This document shows positions 32,435-41,281 of a stretch of 64,000 nucleotides of DNA, in pieces. Made by a program: the position numbers and the translations under genes. The stretch's first letter is position 1. Each line of letters starts with the position of its first letter. Location of the stretch: contig CAIQOV010000025.1 of the NCBI GenBank assembly GCA_903873585.1, forward strand, positions 1-64,000, read 5' to 3'. This stretch comes from an uncultured Rhodobacterales bacterium (GTDB lineage: Bacteria > Pseudomonadota > Alphaproteobacteria > Rhodobacterales > Rhodobacteraceae). Below the pieces are notes generated by a model. It saw only the letters and a list, made by a program, of their open reading frames with translations, made no database searches and had not been told where the DNA came from.

Positions 32435-33832
32435 TTAGTCCTTTGCAATCGCAACTTGTGCCTTGGCGTGCATATGCAAAACCGCCAAAGCCGCCGATAC
32501 CACCCGCGCCACAGGCCCATCGGCGCGTGAGGTCAAGATCACGGGAACAGATGCCCCCATAACCAACCCCGCCGCTTCGGCATGGGCCAGATGGGTCAGC
32601 AGCTTCACAAGGATGTTGCCTGCGTCGATATTGGGCACAACCAACACTTCGGCTTGGCCCGCCACCGCCCCCGCAATGCCCTTGGTGCGGGCTGCCGCCA
32701 TGTTGACAGCGTTGTCCATCGCCAAGGGGCCATCAACCAGCCCGCCCGTGATCTGCCCGCGCTCGGCCATCTTCGACAGGGCTGCGGCATCCATTGAGGA
32801 CGGCATATCCGGTGTCACCGTTTCCACCGCCGACAGAATGGCGACTTTGGGCCGAGAAATCCCCAAGCTATGGGCCAGATCAATGGCATTTTGCACGATA
32901 TCGACCTTGGTCGTCAGATCAGGCGCTATGTTGATCGCCCCGTCTGACACCAGCAAAGGATGGCCCAAACCCGGCACATCCAGCACGAACACATGGGTAA
33001 ACCGCCGCCCAATGCGCAGACCTGTGGCGCGGTCAAGCATGGGGCGCAGCAGAACATCGGTGTGCAAGTGACCCTTCATGATGGCCTGCACGTCGCCCTT
33101 GCGGGCCAAAGCCACGGCCAGCTCCGCTGCGGCCTGTTCACTTGCGGCTTCTTGCAGTTCAACACCGGTCAGATCAGCGCCAATCTCAACCGCCAAAGCG
33201 CGCAGCCGCGCGGTGGGCCCGATCAGCACGGGCAAGATCAGCCCATGGCTTTGCGCCAGCAGCGCGCCTTGCAGGGCCTGCGCCTCGTCCGGCCAGACAA
33301 CGGCGGTGCGCAGGGCGGGCAGGGCTTTGGCGCGTTTGAGGATAGCGTCAAACTGGCGGTGGGTGTGCACGACCAAGCCGGGCAGATCGCCGTCATCAAA
33401 GCTGAGCGGCACAAGCGGAGCCTGCACTTGGGCCTTGCCTTGCACAATCACCGCCCTGTCGCGCAGGCGGATCACTTGCGTGTCAAGGTCAACGATCCCG
33501 CCCGCGCCAAGACCTGTCACCGTGACCCGCGCCAACAATTCATCGTCAGCATAGGCGTGGCCCTTAAAACTCAGCTCCTGCGACAGGTATAAAGCCCCCG
33601 GCCCCGGCAAGACATTGCCCAGCACCGCCGAAATCATCGCCGCCAAAAAGATGCCCGAGGCGGTGGTATCGGCCTTGCCGTCGCCGTCAACGTCTTGATC
33701 GGGCAGGTGCATCGGGTTGTGGTTGCCGGTGGCAGCAGCAAAGACGAACAAATCTTCGGTCGTGCAAAGCCTGCGCAACTCGGCTGTCTGGCCGATGTGC
33801 AGCGCATCGAATGGGAAGTTTTTCATGATCAT
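32435..33832 (-). CDS. Bifunctional MaoC dehydratase / phosphate acetyl(butyryl)transferase
   Basis: A 465-residue fusion. Residues about 10-130 are a MaoC hotdog hydratase (FAAATGNHNPMHLPD, with the Asp/His active-site motif), and residues about 160-460 are a phosphotransacetylase / phosphate butyryltransferase domain (GLVDGPLAMDNAVN and VPNIDAGNILVKLL). The fusion is known in proteobacteria and is thought to act in short-chain acyl-CoA metabolism, giving acyl phosphates. The start is MIMKNFPF at 33832; MKNF six bases later is possible. Operon with the gene above. Confidence 0.88.
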   Translation of the reverse strand: MIMKNFPFDALHIGQTAELRRLCTTEDLFVFAAATGNHNPMHLPDQDVDGDGKADTTASGIFLAAMISAVLGNVLPGPGALYLSQELSFKGHAYADDELLARVTVTGLGAGGIVDLDTQVIRLRDRAVIVQGKAQVQAPLVPLSFDDGDLPGLVVHTHRQFDAILKRAKALPALRTAVVWPDEAQALQGALLAQSHGLILPVLIGPTARLRALAVEIGADLTGVELQEAASEQAAAELAVALARKGDVQAIMKGHLHTDVLLRPMLDRATGLRIGRRFTHVFVLDVPGLGHPLLVSDGAINIAPDLTTKVDIVQNAIDLAHSLGISRPKVAILSAVETVTPDMPSSMDAAALSKMAERGQITGGLVDGPLAMDNAVNMAAARTKGIAGAVAGQAEVLVVPNIDAGNILVKLLTHLAHAEAAGLVMGASVPVILTSRADGPVARVVSAALAVLHMHAKAQVAIAKD

Positions 33833-33889
33833 GCGCCAAGTGTGGCAGGCCCGCAGATAGGGGCAAGCACAATCCCGCGCGATGGGCGC

Positions 33890-34396
33890 TTATTTGTTTA
33901 AGACGCGGTATTGCCCATCCCAATACAGCAGCGCACCGCTGTTGGCTTCGGTTCTGATCTGCATCACCCGCCCGATCAAGATCGAATGCGTGCCGCGGTC
34001 GATCATATCGTCAACCGTGCAGTCAAAGGCCAAAGGCGCATCGGCCAGAAGGCGCACGCCGCTGGCCATGGTGACCCAATCAGCCCCCGCATAGCGGGCG
34101 GGGCCTTGCAGCCCGCCTTTGCCAGAAAACCGCTCTGCCACGGGCTGATGGGCTGCGCCAAGGGCCTGCCAGCCAAACACGCCATCGTGTCCCAAAAGCG
34201 GCCAACAGGATGAGGCGCGGTTGATGCAGGCCAAGATCATCGGCGGTTCGGCTGATAGCGAAATGCCGGTGGTGACAACCAGCCCATTCGCATCTTCGCC
34301 TTGGCCAACGGTGATCAAACTGCACGCCCCCACCAACCCGCGCATGGCGAATTTGTAGGCATCGGGCAGCGGCATTGGGGGCGGTGTGTGAGTCAT
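33890..34396 (-). CDS. Flavin reductase family protein
   Basis: A 168-residue FMN-binding split-barrel protein of the flavin reductase (HpaC-like) group. The N-terminal MRGLVGACSLITVG and the GLVVTTGISLSAEPPMILACINRASS stretch bind FMN. Near the C-terminus DRGTHSILIGRV fits the family. It provides reduced flavin to a partner monooxygenase, which is not obvious in the neighbourhood. It lies 57 bases upstream of the MaoC-Pta gene on the same strand and may belong to the same transcription unit. Confidence 0.85.
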   Translation of the reverse strand: MTHTPPPMPLPDAYKFAMRGLVGACSLITVGQGEDANGLVVTTGISLSAEPPMILACINRASSCWPLLGHDGVFGWQALGAAHQPVAERFSGKGGLQGPARYAGADWVTMASGVRLLADAPLAFDCTVDDMIDRGTHSILIGRVMQIRTEANSGALLYWDGQYRVLNK

Positions 34397-34491
34397 GCCT
34401 CACAAATAGGGCAAGGCTGGGCCATGTCCAGCGATGGTTTACCTTGGACGGCTTACGCCCTAGTCTGCCCTAACCGAATCCAAAGGCTGCC

Positions 34492-36231
34492 ATGACCGCC
34501 CCCGATCCCGCCTACCGCGTCCTTGCGCGCAAATACCGCCCCGAAACCTTTGCCGACCTTGTCGGACAAGAGGCGATGGTGCGCACGCTGAAGAACGCCT
34601 TCTCGGCGGATCGGATCGCACACGCCTTTATCATGACGGGCATTCGCGGCACAGGTAAGACGACCACGGCGCGCATCATTGCCAAGGGGCTGAACTGCGT
34701 GGGGGCTGACGGCACAGGCGGCCCCACGACAGAGCCTTGCCTTGTGTGCGAACCTTGCCGCGCCATTGCCGAAGGCCGCCATGTTGACGTGCTGGAAATG
34801 GACGCCGCGTCGCGCACGGGGGTGGGCGATATTCGCGAGATTATTGACTCGGTGCGCTACCGCGCGGCTTCGGCGCGCTACAAAGTCTATATCATCGACG
34901 AAGTGCATATGCTGTCGACGGCGGCGTTTAACGCGCTTTTGAAAACGCTGGAAGAACCGCCCGAACATGTAAAGTTCATCTTCGCCACGACTGAAATTCG
35001 CAAAGTGCCGGTGACGGTGCTGTCACGCTGCCAACGCTTTGACCTGAAGCGGATCGAGCCTGAGGTGATGGTGGCCCTGCTGCAAAAGATCGCCGCCGGT
35101 GAGGGCGCGCAGATCACCGAAGCGGCCTTGGGTCTGATCACCCGCGCGGCGGAAGGGTCGGCGCGCGATGCGACTTCGTTGCTGGATCAGGCGATATCCA
35201 ACGGCGCGGGCATGGTGCAGGCCGAAGCGGTGCGCGCCATGCTGGGGCTGGCGGACCGTGGGCGGGTGCTGGACCTGTTTGACATGATCATGCGCGGCGA
35301 TGCGGCGGCGGCTTTGGGCGAGCTGGCAGAGCAATATTCCGACGGGGCCGATCCTTTGGCGGTGCTGCGCGATTTGGCCGAGATCACGCATTGGATTTCA
35401 GTGATCAAGATCACGCCCGATGCGGCCAATGACCCAACCGTGGCGTCAGATGAACGTGCGCGCGGGGTGGATATGGCGGCGCGACTGCCGCTGCGGTCGC
35501 TGTCGCGGATGTGGCAGTTGCTGTTAAAGGCGCTGGAAGAGGTGGCCTTGGCCCCCAACGCCATGATGGCGGCAGAGATGGCGGTGATCCGCCTGACCCA
35601 TGTCGCCGATCTGCCAGACCCGGAAACCCTGCTGCGCCATTTGCGCAATGTGCAGCCCACAGGGCCTGTTGCGGGCGGCGCGCCTGCGGGTGGCGGGGTG
35701 ACGCACGGCCCGATGATGCGCTTGTCCCCTGCCGCGCCGATGCGGGGGCCGGTGATGCAGGGCGGGCAGGCGCTGGCGGTGCAGGCAGAGCCTGACGCGC
35801 AGTATCAAACCTTTGACCAAGTCGTGGCATTGATCCATGAAAAGCGCGACATGACGCTGCTGTTCGAGGTCGAGTCCACCCTGCGCTTGGTGCACTACGC
35901 GCCCGGCCGGATCGAATTTGAACCCACCCCGAACGCCGCCCCCGATCTGGCCGCGCGCCTTGGCCAACGCCTGCAAGGATGGACAGGCACGCGCTGGGGT
36001 GTCTCGGTCGTCTCGACAGGCGGCGCGCCAACGATCCTTGAAGCGCGCGACCTTGAGTTGACCGAGGCCCAAGCCACCGCCATGACCAACCCCTTGGTGC
36101 AAGCCATCATGGCCGCCTTCCCGCAGGCCAAGATCACTGACATTCGCACCCCCGAAGCGCTTGCCGCCTCTGCCGCTGCGGCAGCGCTGCCGGAAGTGGA
36201 CGACGAATGGGACCCGTTCGAGGAAAGCTAA
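34492..36231 (+). CDS. dnaX: DNA polymerase III subunit gamma/tau
   Basis: Clamp-loader ATPase of 579 residues. Walker A GIRGTGKT at 50-57, a Zn-binding set Cys69, Cys83, Cys86, Cys89 (PCLVCEPC), Walker B IIDEVHML near 134-141 and the sensor motif RCQRFDLKR follow. The region about 380-450 is Gly/Pro/Ala-rich and the C-terminal domain (from about 445) binds the polymerase alpha subunit. I saw no A-rich slippery stretch of the E. coli type, so a short gamma form is not evident. Conserved order dnaX-ybaB-recR. Confidence 0.97.
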   Translation: MTAPDPAYRVLARKYRPETFADLVGQEAMVRTLKNAFSADRIAHAFIMTGIRGTGKTTTARIIAKGLNCVGADGTGGPTTEPCLVCEPCRAIAEGRHVDVLEMDAASRTGVGDIREIIDSVRYRAASARYKVYIIDEVHMLSTAAFNALLKTLEEPPEHVKFIFATTEIRKVPVTVLSRCQRFDLKRIEPEVMVALLQKIAAGEGAQITEAALGLITRAAEGSARDATSLLDQAISNGAGMVQAEAVRAMLGLADRGRVLDLFDMIMRGDAAAALGELAEQYSDGADPLAVLRDLAEITHWISVIKITPDAANDPTVASDERARGVDMAARLPLRSLSRMWQLLLKALEEVALAPNAMMAAEMAVIRLTHVADLPDPETLLRHLRNVQPTGPVAGGAPAGGGVTHGPMMRLSPAAPMRGPVMQGGQALAVQAEPDAQYQTFDQVVALIHEKRDMTLLFEVESTLRLVHYAPGRIEFEPTPNAAPDLAARLGQRLQGWTGTRWGVSVVSTGGAPTILEARDLELTEAQATAMTNPLVQAIMAAFPQAKITDIRTPEALAASAAAAALPEVDDEWDPFEES

Positions 36232-36244
36232 CCAACCGGCGCGC

Positions 36245-36263
36245 GAATTTTCTGCGAAAATTC
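36245..36263. repeat. 19-bp palindrome, copy 2
   Basis: GAATTTTCTGCGAAAATTC forms a stem with the same CTGCG centre as the copy after the acyl-CoA dehydrogenase. It lies 13 bases after the dnaX stop and may be a terminator or a dispersed repeat. Confidence 0.65.
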
Positions 36264-36330
36264 CCCGCACACCCTAGCCCCCGCCCCGCCGCTTGCCTAT
36301 CTCTATCCCCGACACCAGTAGGAGAACGCG

Positions 36331-36675
36331 ATGCTGAAAGGTTTGGCGGGCTTGGGCGACATGGCCAAGATGATGAAGGCCGCCCAAGAGATGCAGGGTA
36401 AGATGGCCGAACTGCAAGCCGACTTGGCCCATATCATTGTGTTGGGCGAAGCTGGCGCAGGTCTGGTCAAGGCGCGTGTGACGGCCAAGGGCGATATCAC
36501 GGGGCTTGATATCTCGCCCCATATTCTGGTCGCTTCGGAAAAAGAGGTGGTCGAAGACCTGATCATCGCCGCCGTCCGCGACGCCCAAGCCAAAGCCGCC
36601 GCCCGCAGCCAGCAAGAAATGGCCAAACTTGCCGCCTCGATGGGTCTGCCCGCTGATCTTAAACTGCCCTTCTAA
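36331..36675 (+). CDS. ybaB: YbaB/EbfC family nucleoid-associated protein
   Basis: A 114-residue dimeric DNA-binding protein of the YbaB/EbfC type, with the MKAAQEMQGKMAELQADLA helix near the N-terminus and a GDITGLDISPHIL strand region. It follows dnaX and precedes recR, the standard order. It is thought to organise DNA and affect recombination. The stop is 78 bases before recR, with a REP-like element in between. Confidence 0.93.
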   Translation: MLKGLAGLGDMAKMMKAAQEMQGKMAELQADLAHIIVLGEAGAGLVKARVTAKGDITGLDISPHILVASEKEVVEDLIIAAVRDAQAKAAARSQQEMAKLAASMGLPADLKLPF

Positions 36676-36676
36676 C

Positions 36677-36738
36677 CCCTTCACCGAGGCGCAAATACTC
36701 CCTGGGGGTCTGGGGGGCAGGCGCCCCCCAGCCTTGGG
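36677..36738. repeat. REP-like repeat, single unit
   Basis: In reverse complement it has the same build as the arms at 9923 and 10011: C/G hairpin, run of C, then GGGAGTATTTGCGCCTCGG and TGAAGG. The hairpin at 36710-36731 (CTGGGGGGC / GCCCCCCAG, loop AGGC) is perfect. It lies between ybaB and recR. Confidence 0.6.
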
Positions 36739-36753
36739 ACCGCAGAGCAAGAT

Positions 36754-37353
36754 ATGACCGACACGCCGCGCGACATTGAAGCCCTGATTGACCTGATGTC
36801 CCGCTTGCCGGGCTTGGGGCCAAGGTCTGCCCGCCGCGCGGTGCTGGCGATGTTGAAGCGGCGTGAGGGGTTGATGGCCCCTTTGGCGCAAGCCTTGGCA
36901 GGCGTGGCGCTATCGGCGCGTGACTGTGTGCGCTGTGGCAATATCGGCACGGCGGATCTGTGCGCCATCTGTGCCGATGGGTCGCGTGTTGTGGGTGAGT
37001 TGTGCATTGTTGAGAATGTTGCCGACCTATGGGCCATGGAACGCTCGCGTGCGTTTAAGGGGCGCTATCATGTGCTGGGCGGCACTTTGTCGGCGCTGGA
37101 CCAAGTCGGCCCCGATGAATTGCGCATTCCCGCCCTGATCGAGCGCATCACCCAAGACGCGGTGGGCGAGGTGATTTTGGCGCTGAATGCCACCGTCGAT
37201 GGCCAAACCACCGCACATTACATCGCCGATGCTTTGGGCGGTTTGCCCGTGCGCATCACCTCACTGGCGCAGGGGGTGCCCATTGGGGGCGAGTTGGATT
37301 ATCTAGACGATGGCACGATTGGCGCGGCCCTGCGTGCGCGGCGCGGCGTTTAA
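36754..37353 (+). CDS. recR: Recombination protein RecR
   Basis: A 199-residue protein that loads RecA with RecF/RecO at gapped DNA. It has the helix-hairpin-helix start ([21 protein letters not shown]), a C4 zinc finger with Cys58, Cys61, Cys70 and Cys73, and a Toprim domain ([16 protein letters not shown]). Convergent with the dimethylargininase gene nine bases away. Confidence 0.97.
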   Translation: MTDTPRDIEALIDLMSRLPGLGPRSARRAVLAMLKRREGLMAPLAQALAGVALSARDCVRCGNIGTADLCAICADGSRVVGELCIVENVADLWAMERSRAFKGRYHVLGGTLSALDQVGPDELRIPALIERITQDAVGEVILALNATVDGQTTAHYIADALGGLPVRITSLAQGVPIGGELDYLDDGTIGAALRARRGV

Positions 37354-37362
37354 GCGCTGCCA

Positions 37363-38160
37363 TCAAGCGGGCGGTGAAAAGCGCAGCGACAGGCACGACA
37401 TCCCGCCGTCCAGCTTGGCGCATTCCGAATTGCCGATCTCGCGAATATCATACCCCGCCGCCACCAGCTTGTCGCGGGTGCGCGGGAAGCCTGCGGGCAT
37501 CAGCACCAGATCGTTAAAGCGGATCGCATTGGCGCAGGCTTCTTCGCCCGCCGCCGTATGGATCACGCGGTAGCCTTTGAAACAGCCCGACGCGTCAAGC
37601 CGTTCGGTGGCCAAGATCGTCTCGGCGTCTAGCAGCGAGCAGTCGGTTTTGAAATGCAGCACGCCGGGGGGGGTGAACACTTCGCGCACCTTATGGCCCC
37701 AAGCGGCGACTTTTTCGGCAAGTTCGGCAATGCCCGCGCCATTGGTGCGCGCTGATCGGCCCACCAGAACCTCGGTTTCTGTTGTTAGAATATCGCCCGC
37801 TTCGATGAAGCTATCTGCGCGGCTGATCACGCGCACATCGGCGTAAAGGGCTTGCAGATGCGGCGCCATCAGGGCGGCTTCGCCCAAACGGGTGGGGGCA
37901 CCGGGGCGCATCACCACAGCCCCTTCGGGCAGGCACAGGGCGGTGTCTTCGACAAAGACCGAATCCGGAAAATCCTCTGCCGCTACTAGCTCTACGATCA
38001 CAGCGCCGGTGGACCGAAGGGCCGCGATGTAATCGGCATGGTGCTGGCGCATCAGCGCCAAAGACGGGGTGCCGGTATCAACGGCGCGCAGCCCGTTGAT
38101 GATGCTGGCGGCAGGCTTGCGCGTGATGGCATGGGTGAAACGATAAGACCGGTCAGACAT
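37363..38160 (-). CDS. ddaH: Dimethylargininase / amidinotransferase family
   Basis: A 265-residue enzyme of the DDAH family that would hydrolyse N-omega,N-omega-dimethyl-L-arginine to citrulline and dimethylamine. Substrate Asp/Glu residues lie in FPDSVFVEDTA (66-72), the catalytic His169 is in LHFKTDCS, and the nucleophile Cys256 is in GGMSCLSLRF. Full length for the family. It is 165 bases downstream of trcR, separated by a terminator, so has its own promoter. A role as another arginine-type hydrolase is the alternative. Confidence 0.88.
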   Translation of the reverse strand: MSDRSYRFTHAITRKPAASIINGLRAVDTGTPSLALMRQHHADYIAALRSTGAVIVELVAAEDFPDSVFVEDTALCLPEGAVVMRPGAPTRLGEAALMAPHLQALYADVRVISRADSFIEAGDILTTETEVLVGRSARTNGAGIAELAEKVAAWGHKVREVFTPPGVLHFKTDCSLLDAETILATERLDASGCFKGYRVIHTAAGEEACANAIRFNDLVLMPAGFPRTRDKLVAAGYDIREIGNSECAKLDGGMSCLSLRFSPPA

Positions 38161-38259
38161 GGCAACAACGCTCCGCTTGGGAATGGGGGCCCTTTGGCCT
38201 TTCGTTTGACGTTACATCACGCAACGCGTGCCGCAACAAGACTTGGCCTGTGGCGCAGC

Positions 38260-38291
38260 AAAAAGCCCGCAACCTGTGGCTGCGGGCTTTT
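38260..38291 (-). terminator. Terminator after trcR
   Basis: GCCCGCA / TGCGGGC seven-bp stem with a nine-base loop, flanked by AAAAA on the left and TTTT on the right, so it could work both ways. On the minus strand it ends trcR. Confidence 0.75.
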
Positions 38292-38325
38292 GCACTGCGT
38301 GATCGCCAGCCTTGCGGCTTGGCAC

Positions 38326-39075
38326 TTACAAGATGTCGTCGTCTTCATCTTCGTCATCATCGCCCTGCGGCAGGTTGAAGAAGCTTTCGGCATCCGAGAA
38401 ATCGGCAGGCTTTTCTTGCCGCGCGCGGTCATCGGCGCGGGTGAACGCATCAAGGCCCGACGGCATCTTTGGCTCTTCCGACATGCCCAAGGATTGCGAG
38501 GTGCTGACCAGCTTGCGCCGTTCATCATCCGACATCACAACACCTTCCGCCGCTTTCTTGCGCGCAGCGGCCTGAACGGCGGTGTCCAGCTCGGTCTGTT
38601 TGCACAGGCCCAAAGCCACCGGATCAATCGGGGTGATCTGGCCGATGTTCCAATGCGTGCGTTCGCGAATAGCTTGGATTGTGGGCTTGGTTGTACCCAC
38701 CAGCTTGCCCACCGCGCCATCGGACAATTCGGGGTGGAACTTGACCAGCCACAAGATCGCCGCCGGACGGTCTTGGCGCTTGGACAGCGGCGTATAGCGC
38801 GGCCCGCGCCGCTTTTCTTCGCCCACGGCAGATTGGTTGAATTTCAGCTTTAGCTTATAGGCCGGATCGGCCTGAGCACGGGTGATCTCGATCGCGTCAA
38901 GTTGGTTGTTCGACACGGGATCAAACCCCTTGACCCCAATCGCCACATCGCCATCGGCAATGCCTTGCACTTCCAACTCGTGCATCCCGCAGAAATCCGC
39001 GATCTGGGTGAAGCTGAGCGTTGTGTTATCCACCAGCCAGACGGCGGTGGCTTTAGACATCAGCGGCTTTGACAT
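38326..39075 (-). CDS. trcR: Cell cycle transcriptional regulator TrcR (DUF1013)
   Basis: A 249-residue protein of the DUF1013 (TrcR) family, restricted to alphaproteobacteria. The N-terminus TAVWLVDNTTLSFTQIADFCGMHELEVQGIADGDV and the central LSDGAVGKLVGTTKPTIQAIRERTHWN helix-turn-helix are characteristic. The C-terminal tail is strongly acidic (DDDEDEDDD). It is linked to cell-cycle control in the CtrA/GcrA network. GGAG lies before the ATG at 39075; a second ATG five codons in is possible. Confidence 0.93.
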   Translation of the reverse strand: MSKPLMSKATAVWLVDNTTLSFTQIADFCGMHELEVQGIADGDVAIGVKGFDPVSNNQLDAIEITRAQADPAYKLKLKFNQSAVGEEKRRGPRYTPLSKRQDRPAAILWLVKFHPELSDGAVGKLVGTTKPTIQAIRERTHWNIGQITPIDPVALGLCKQTELDTAVQAAARKKAAEGVVMSDDERRKLVSTSQSLGMSEEPKMPSGLDAFTRADDRARQEKPADFSDAESFFNLPQGDDDEDEDDDIL

Positions 39076-39212
39076 CGGATCACTCCTTTAACATATCTTT
39101 CCCGCACCGGGAAAACGGCTGCGGCCTAGGCCGCGATCTTCTCGTTTTCAGGGGGAAGTCGCGGATCGTATAGTCAAATTCTTCGCGATAGGAAAGTGCC
39201 AAATGAAATATG

Positions 39213-39242
39213 CCAAAGGGCGACCGCTGGGCCGCCCTTTGG
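39213..39242 (-). terminator. Terminator after ald
   Basis: CCAAAGGGCG / CGCCCTTTGG, 10-bp stem with a ten-base loop, followed on the minus strand by a T-rich stretch. It lies 21 bases downstream of the ald stop. Confidence 0.65.
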
Positions 39243-39262
39243 GGGCTTTTGGCGTTGGAAGA

Positions 39263-40381
39263 TCAGATATTCAGCGCATCCGCAGCCGAGATGGTGGGCA
39301 GGCCCAAGGCCAAGCCCACGGCTTCATAGGTCAGCTTGCCCGCATGGGTGTTGAGGCCCGCCAGCAGGTGCTTGTCTTCGGCACAAGCCTTGCGCCAACC
39401 TTTGTCGGCCAAGGCCAGCATAAAGGGCATAGTCGCATTGCCCAAAGCTAGCGTCGAGGTGCGCGCTACTGCACCCGGCATATTGGCCACACAGTAGTGC
39501 ATGATCCCGTCAACCGCATAGATCGGGTCTTGGTGGGTGGTCGCGTGCGAGGTTTCAAAGCATCCGCCTTGGTCAATCGCCACGTCAACCAGTGCCGCAC
39601 CCGGCTTAAGTTCCGACAATTGCGCGCGCGAGATCAACTTTGGCGCAGCAGCCCCCGGTATCAGCACCGCGCCGATGATCAGATCGGCCTGACGCGCCAG
39701 TTCAATCGTGGTGGCCGCATCAGCATAGCCGTTCTTGAACTGGCCGCCGAACACATCATCCAGATAGCGCAGGCGGTTGACCGAGCGGTCAAGCACGGTC
39801 ACATCTGCGCCCATGCCAGCCGCCACTTTGCCTGCGTGCGTGCCCACGACACCGCCGCCAATCACCAAAACCTTGGCGGGCAGCACACCGGGCACACCGC
39901 CCAGCAACACACCGCGCCCGCCGTTGGCCTTTTGCAACGTCCAAGCACCAACTTGCGGCGCAAGACGCCCCGCCACTTCTGACATGGGGGCGAGTAAGGG
40001 CAGGCCACCGCGATCATCGGTCACGGTTTCATAAGCAATCGCGGTAACACCGCAGGCCAGCAGATCGGCAGTTTGTTCTGGATCGGGGGCCAAGTGCAGA
40101 TAGGTAAACAATACTTGGCCTTCGCGCAGGCGCTTACGCTCGATGGCTTGCGGCTCTTTGACCTTTACGATCATCTCGGCTGCGGCAAAAAGCTCTTCAG
40201 CCGTGGTGATGATCTTGGCCCCTGCGGCGACATAATCGGCGTCTGTAAAGCCCGCGCCGACACCGGCTTGGGTTTCGATCATGACCTGATGGCCACGGTT
40301 CACAGCCTCACGCGCGGCGTTGGGGGTCATGCCAACGCGAAATTCCTGCGGCTTAATCTCTTTCGGGCAACCGATTTTCAT
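39263..40381 (-). CDS. ald: Alanine dehydrogenase
   Basis: NAD-dependent enzyme of 372 residues converting L-alanine to pyruvate and ammonia and back. Active-site Lys75 (VKVKEP) and His96 (YLHLAPD) fall at the positions known from the Mycobacterium enzyme. The NAD-binding VIGGGVVGTHAG lies near residues 172-183. The divergent gene across 142 bases is an Lrp-type regulator, an arrangement (ald/aldR) usually reflecting alanine-dependent induction. Confidence 0.96.
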   Translation of the reverse strand: MKIGCPKEIKPQEFRVGMTPNAAREAVNRGHQVMIETQAGVGAGFTDADYVAAGAKIITTAEELFAAAEMIVKVKEPQAIERKRLREGQVLFTYLHLAPDPEQTADLLACGVTAIAYETVTDDRGGLPLLAPMSEVAGRLAPQVGAWTLQKANGGRGVLLGGVPGVLPAKVLVIGGGVVGTHAGKVAAGMGADVTVLDRSVNRLRYLDDVFGGQFKNGYADAATTIELARQADLIIGAVLIPGAAAPKLISRAQLSELKPGAALVDVAIDQGGCFETSHATTHQDPIYAVDGIMHYCVANMPGAVARTSTLALGNATMPFMLALADKGWRKACAEDKHLLAGLNTHAGKLTYEAVGLALGLPTISAADALNI

Positions 40382-40453
40382 GTGCTCTCTCCCTTTGAGG
40401 CCTTGGGGCCGATGGGATCAGTTTGGCGCAAGTGCGGCGCAGAAGGGTTGAGA

Positions 40454-40477
40454 TTTTGCTGGTGAAAAGGGGCAAAA
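40454..40477. promoter_or_regulatory. Candidate Lrp-type operator between ald and its regulator
   Basis: TTTTGC (40454-40459) and GCAAAA (40472-40477) form an inverted repeat in an A/T-rich stretch of an otherwise GC-rich intergenic region, about 47 bases before the regulator start. AT-rich inverted repeats are typical Lrp-family targets. Confidence 0.4.
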
Positions 40478-40523
40478 ATGGTAATATCTTGCGAGTTATC
40501 GACTAAAGGTGAGAAATTTTCCC

Positions 40524-40988
40524 ATGATCGACCCGCTTGACGCAATCGACCGTCGCATCCTTGGGGTGCTGCAAAAAGACTCACGCGTGACCAATGCCGA
40601 ACTGTCTGAACGGGTGAACCTGTCGCCCTCGGCCTGCCACCGCCGTGTGCAACGGTTGGAACAAGACGGCTTCATCGCCGCCTATGTCGCCTTGCTGGAT
40701 GCGCGCAAGATGGGCAAGCCGACCATCGTTTTTGTCGAAATTACCCTGCAAAGCCAAGCCGAAGACCTGCTTGACGCCTTTGAACGTGAAGTCGCCAAAG
40801 TGCCCGATATTTTGGAATGCCACCTGATGGCGGGGTCGGCGGATTACCTGATTAAGATCATGGCCGAAGACACCGAGGATTTCGCCCGCATCCACCGCCG
40901 CTTCTTATCGCGCTTGCCGGGGGTGCGGCAAATGCAATCCTCTTTCGCGCTGCGCACCGTGGTTCAGACCACAGCGCTGGCGGTTTGA
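40524..40988 (+). CDS. Lrp/AsnC family regulator, AldR-like
   Basis: A 154-residue regulator with an N-terminal AsnC-type helix-turn-helix (IDRRILGVLQKDSRVTNAELSERVNLSPSACHRRVQRLEQDGF) and a C-terminal RAM ligand-binding domain (about 70-145). ATG at 40524 follows AAAGGTGAG. Divergent to ald, so it is the probable alanine-responsive regulator of alanine dehydrogenase. Confidence 0.92.
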   Translation: MIDPLDAIDRRILGVLQKDSRVTNAELSERVNLSPSACHRRVQRLEQDGFIAAYVALLDARKMGKPTIVFVEITLQSQAEDLLDAFEREVAKVPDILECHLMAGSADYLIKIMAEDTEDFARIHRRFLSRLPGVRQMQSSFALRTVVQTTALAV

Positions 40989-41281
40989 TTACTTTGGGTG
41001 GATTAAGGTTGATAAGGGCCAGAGGGCATAGCGGGATGTGAGATGAGTGCTGGGGCATTCTTCTTGAACCGCCACCCGACGCCGCGTTAACGTCAACGGG
41101 CGCGAAGCGCAGGGTGGTGGGGATGTGAAGTGTGGTATCGGTGGAGTGGGACTTTATTTCGCGCCTTACGAAGTTTTGTTTGGTGTAGTTGCTATAAAAC
41201 AACGACCCCGCGCTGTCTTGACTTTTAAAAATACTTTCTTAATTGAGATTCACGAATGTAAAACCGAGGAGTGCAAATGCG
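40989..41281. other. Intergenic region leading into low-GC island
   Basis: No gene seen. A GC-rich block near 41070-41130 holds several small palindromes: CCACCC ... GGGTGG outer arms, CGTTAACG and GCGCGAAGCGC. From about 41150 the sequence turns A/T-rich. TTGACT near 41218 could be a -35 element for the next gene, without a clear -10. Confidence 0.4.

Noticed and set aside
34492-36231. Programmed frameshift in dnaX giving a gamma form
   Set aside because: No A-rich slippery heptamer of the E. coli type could be found where it would be expected.
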